Below, piece after piece: positions 29,183 through 32,091 of a stretch of DNA of 32,091 bases. The notes beneath the pieces were generated by a model. The model ran no database searches. It worked only from the letters and a program-made list of their open reading frames with translations, and was not told the DNA's origin. The DNA lies in contig DSDS01000137.1 of NCBI GenBank assembly GCA_011048585.1, positions 1 to 32,091 on the forward strand, written 5' to 3'. The DNA comes from Desulfurivibrio alkaliphilus (GTDB lineage: Bacteria; Desulfobacterota; Desulfobulbia; Desulfobulbales; Desulfurivibrionaceae). Position 1 is the stretch's first letter. Each line of letters starts with the position of its first letter. The position numbers and the translations under genes were made by a program.

Positions 29183-31684
29183 ATGGAAGATGAACTGAAG
29201 GGAATCGTCCAGGGGATCACCCACCACAACCCGGACAACGGCTGGACCGTCCTGCGGGTACAGCCCTTTGACCAGCGGCTGGAGCCGGTCAAGGTGGTGG
29301 TTCATCAGGCCCGGGTTTTCGCCGGAGCCACCATGCGTTTTACCGGAAGCTGGCACGAGCACCCCCGGTTTGGCCGCCAGTTCAAGGCCCGTGAAGCCCT
29401 GGAGCTCAAGCCGGCCACCGCCGCGGCCTTGGAAAAGTATCTCGGCTCCGGCCTGATCAAAGGAGTGGGACCCAAGACCGCCCGCAAAATCGTGCGCCAT
29501 TTCGGCGATCAAACCCTTACGGTTTTTGAGCAGGAGATCGAACGGCTCACCGAGGTGCCTGGCATCGCCCAAGGCAAACTGCAAAAGATCCGGGCCGCCT
29601 GGCAGGAACACCGAGCGATCCGGGAGGTGATGCTTTTCCTCCAGAACCAGGGGATCAGCACCCTGTTTGCGGTCAGGATCTACAAAGAGTACGGCGACCG
29701 GGCCATCGAGGTGGTCAGTCGCGACCCCTATCGGCTGGCCGAGGATATTTACGGAATCGGCTTCTTCTCCGCCGACCGGGTGGCCCTGGGGATGGGCTTT
29801 GCCGCCGACGGAGATCCCCGGCTGATGGCGGCCATCCGTCATATTCTGGCCGCCGGCCGGGAACAGGGCCACTGTTATCTGACCCGGGAGCAGGTGGAGC
29901 AGGAGGTGAAACAGTTGCTGGAGCTTGATCTCGGCGACCGGGTCGCCGGCCTGCTGGCACGGATGGCGAACGAAGGGCGGCTGATGGTGCGCCACCTGGC
30001 CGCAGAGGCAACCTCTCCGGCCCGCCCCTGCTACTACTCCAAAACCCTCTACTACGATGAGCAAGCGGTGGCCGACCGGATCCGGAGCCGCCTTGGGGCG
30101 GCGCCCCTCGACCGACAACAGGTGACAGCCTGGCTAGACCGTTACTGCCGGGGCCAAAAGTTGACGCTCTCCCCGGAGCAGCAGGCGGCGGTGGCCGGAA
30201 TCGCCGGTCGCCGCTGCGCCATTCTCACCGGGGGGCCAGGTTGCGGCAAAACCACCACCACCAGGGTTTTGGTCCGGTTGCTGGAGGCCATGGGCCGGCG
30301 GGTGTTGCTGGCCGCTCCCACCGGCCGGGCCGCCCAGCGGCTGAGCGAGGTGGTGGAGCGTGAGGCCCGGACCATCCATCGCCTGCTGGAATGGGCCGGC
30401 AGCGGCTTCAAGCGCCGGGCCGATAATCCCTTAAATTGCGATTTCCTGATCGTTGATGAATCTTCAATGCTCGACATCAGCCTGGCCGCCGCCCTGCTCC
30501 AGGCGGTTCCGCCGGAGGGGCAACTGCTGCTGATCGGTGACCCGGACCAGTTGCCCCCGGTGGGAGCCGGCAATGTGCTGCGCGATCTCATCGCCTCGGA
30601 CCGGGTCCCCTGTTTCAAGTTGAGCAAGGTTTTCCGCCAGGCGGCAACCTCGGCCATTATCCGGTTCGCCCACCAGATCAACCGGGGGGAGATCCCCCGA
30701 ATCACCTCTCCCTTCCACCGCCCGGCCAGCTGGCGGGAGGACAACGACTGCCTCTTTATCGATTCCGACGAAGCCAGCCAGGAGCAGTTGCGGTTTCTCC
30801 ACCGGGTCCGTGGCCATTTCCGGGAAAAGAGCGCCCCGGTGCCGTTGGCCGGCGACCCCTATGAGTTCAGGCTGGGAGAGAAGGTGAGCCCCTATGAAAG
30901 CGAACTGACGGTGCCGGCCAAGTTCAGCCACGTCAATCTGGAGCAACTGCTGGCCGCCGAGACCAAGGCCGAGGAACTGCAGGCCCTGCTCAGCCGGGTC
31001 CACCCCTGGTCTTCGCTGCACTATGGATTGACGGCGGTTGAGGTGGTGGTCAAGCTCTACCGGGAGTGGATCCCCAAGTACCACGGCGGGCAAACCGAGA
31101 TCCAGATCCTGACCCCCATGACTCGGGGAACCCTGGGCACCCGCAATCTCAATCAGGTGATCCAGGCCCGGATCAATCCCGCCGGGGCGGGCAGGCCGGA
31201 AATTGCAGCGGGCAGCCGCCTGTTGCGTCTGGGCGACCGGGTGATCCACACCCGCAACAACTACGATCTGGAGGTGTTCAACGGCGATATTGGCACCATC
31301 AGCGCCATCGACCATGAAGAGCAGACCTGCCAGGTCACCTTCCCCCCCGATGATCGCCGGGTCACCTACCGCCGTGACCAGATGACCGAACTGGAACTGG
31401 CTTACGCCATCACCATCCACAAATCCCAGGGCAGCGAGTTCGCGGCGGTGATTATGCCGCTGCTGACCCAGCACTACAAGATGCTCTTCCGCAACCTGGT
31501 CTATACCGGCCTGACCCGGGCCAAAAAGCTGGCGGTGCTGGTGGGCAGCCGCCGGGCCCTGGCCCTGGCGGTCAACAACCAGGACACCTCCCGCCGCCAA
31601 ACCGCCCTGGCACAACTGCTAAGGGGTGATGCCGCCCCGGGGGCTATCCAGCATGGCCAGGGCCAGAGCGGCGGCCCGCCGTGA
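29183..31684 (+). CDS. recD2: RecD2-type ATP-dependent DNA helicase
   Basis: An 833-aa SF1B helicase. The N-terminus starts with EDELKGIVQGITHHNPDNGWTVLRV, then has HhH repeats (GLIKGVGPKTARKIV), as in RecD2 outside RecBCD. The Walker A site is GGPGCGKTTTT (K356), followed by APTGRAAQRLSE, VDESSMLD (Walker B) and the later helicase motif TPMTRGTLGTRNLNQ. The C-terminal GxTIHKSQGSEF-type block appears as AYAITIHKSQGSEF, then VYTGLTRAKKLAVLVG. Residues ~540-613 (from about LHRVRGHF to HPWSSLHYG) look like an insertion relative to short RecD2 enzymes; I recall similar insertions in other RecD-like helicases, so this may be a subfamily trait. I chose the ATG at 29183; an ATG at 29138 would add 15 residues. 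Confidence 0.94.
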   Translation: MEDELKGIVQGITHHNPDNGWTVLRVQPFDQRLEPVKVVVHQARVFAGATMRFTGSWHEHPRFGRQFKAREALELKPATAAALEKYLGSGLIKGVGPKTARKIVRHFGDQTLTVFEQEIERLTEVPGIAQGKLQKIRAAWQEHRAIREVMLFLQNQGISTLFAVRIYKEYGDRAIEVVSRDPYRLAEDIYGIGFFSADRVALGMGFAADGDPRLMAAIRHILAAGREQGHCYLTREQVEQEVKQLLELDLGDRVAGLLARMANEGRLMVRHLAAEATSPARPCYYSKTLYYDEQAVADRIRSRLGAAPLDRQQVTAWLDRYCRGQKLTLSPEQQAAVAGIAGRRCAILTGGPGCGKTTTTRVLVRLLEAMGRRVLLAAPTGRAAQRLSEVVEREARTIHRLLEWAGSGFKRRADNPLNCDFLIVDESSMLDISLAAALLQAVPPEGQLLLIGDPDQLPPVGAGNVLRDLIASDRVPCFKLSKVFRQAATSAIIRFAHQINRGEIPRITSPFHRPASWREDNDCLFIDSDEASQEQLRFLHRVRGHFREKSAPVPLAGDPYEFRLGEKVSPYESELTVPAKFSHVNLEQLLAAETKAEELQALLSRVHPWSSLHYGLTAVEVVVKLYREWIPKYHGGQTEIQILTPMTRGTLGTRNLNQVIQARINPAGAGRPEIAAGSRLLRLGDRVIHTRNNYDLEVFNGDIGTISAIDHEEQTCQVTFPPDDRRVTYRRDQMTELELAYAITIHKSQGSEFAAVIMPLLTQHYKMLFRNLVYTGLTRAKKLAVLVGSRRALALAVNNQDTSRRQTALAQLLRGDAAPGAIQHGQGQSGGPP

Positions 31685-32091
31685 AGCGCCGCTCCCGCCC
31701 AACCGCCGGCGGACCTGGGCCAGGGCGGCCACCATCTCCGCTCTTCGGCTCTCATCCACCAGCAAATCCGCCACCGCTCGGCTGATCTTTTCCGGGGTGG
31801 CTTCATACTGCAATAACTCCGGAATAACCTCCCGTCCCGCCACCAGGTTGACCAGGGTGGCATGGGGCAGATCGATCAGCAAGCGGCCCAGAAGATAGCT
31901 GAAAGGTGAAAGCTTATAGGCGGCCACCATGGGAACTCCCAGGATCGCCAGTTCCAGAGTGACGGTGCCGGAGGCGGCCATCACCACATCACAGCGGGCC
32001 ATGGTCCGGTGGCGCTGTTCGGTGCTGATTTCGACCTGAAGATCAGCGGCCTGATCAAGCCCGTAACGCCGTAATTCCCGGGGATCAAGAC
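31619..32091 (-). CDS. lpxB: Lipid-A-disaccharide synthase (LpxB), C-terminal part; truncated by window edge
   Basis: The frame is open from 32091 and ends with TAG at 31619. Its C-terminal ~157 residues carry LpxB hallmarks: SGTVTLELAILGVPMV (donor-sugar binding loop), YKLSPFSYLLGRLLIDLPH, and VNLVAGREVIPELLQ. LpxB joins UDP-2,3-diacylglucosamine to lipid X in lipid A synthesis on the inner membrane. The N-terminal ~60% lies outside the window. Its 3' end overlaps the 3' end of recD2 by 66 bp on the opposite strand. Confidence 0.93.
   Translation of the reverse strand, partial: LDPRELRRYGLDQAADLQVEISTEQRHRTMARCDVVMAASGTVTLELAILGVPMVAAYKLSPFSYLLGRLLIDLPHATLVNLVAGREVIPELLQYEATPEKISRAVADLLVDESRRAEMVAALAQVRRRLGGSGASRRAAALALAMLDSPRGGITP

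Overview
The window comes from a GC-rich Gram-negative bacterium. It carries lpxB, a LolA-like carrier, a lipoprotein and a PagL-like outer-membrane protein. Three radical SAM enzymes, two with cobalamin-type N-termini, and a c-haem sensor with HD-GYP output suggest an anaerobic or microaerobic life. My best guess is a sulfate- or sulfur-metabolising Desulfobacterota member (Desulfobulbales-like). This rests on gene content and remembered similarity, not on a marker gene.

Positions 1-22577 hold one very long + strand gene series, already running at the left edge. Most genes overlap by 4-40 bp or lie within about 55 bp of each other, and I see no internal terminator, so it looks like a single polycistron. 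The right part (10605-22577) closely matches an aryl polyene (APE) locus: GT2-DUF2062 glycosyltransferase, LpxL-like acyltransferase, ACP, ketosynthase, chain-length-factor-like subunit, ketoreductase, two hotdog dehydratases, LolA-like carrier, MMPL exporter, DUF3261 lipoprotein, hotdog thioesterase and a further ketosynthase. The left part (1-10608) is a different kind of fatty-acid/polyene module: two ketosynthases, a retinol-saturase/phytoene-desaturase-like flavoprotein, a second ACP, a PlsC acyltransferase, a PaaK-like ligase, a SPASM radical SAM protein, a PagL-like beta-barrel, a half-length ketosynthase and two cobalamin-type radical SAM enzymes. That set resembles the clusters proposed for ladderane lipids in anammox bacteria and their counterpart in Desulfotalea. 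The whole reads as a hybrid pathway that builds a conjugated polyene, modifies it by radical chemistry, links it to a glycolipid or glycerolipid, and exports it to the outer membrane.

Positions 22595-27239 are on the minus strand. There is a large membrane sensor (haem-type DUF3365 domain, PAS, GAF, PAS, HD-GYP) with a good sigma-70-like promoter, then a single ORF that fuses endonuclease III (Nth) to exonuclease III (Xth), two successive base-excision-repair activities.

Positions 27354-31684 (+) carry umuD, umuC and recD2, a DNA damage tolerance and repair group divergent from nth-xth. The right edge (31619-32091, -) is the C-terminal part of lpxB, whose 3' end overlaps recD2. There is no gene-free stretch longer than 300 bases. 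I saw no tRNA, rRNA, CRISPR array or insertion sequence.
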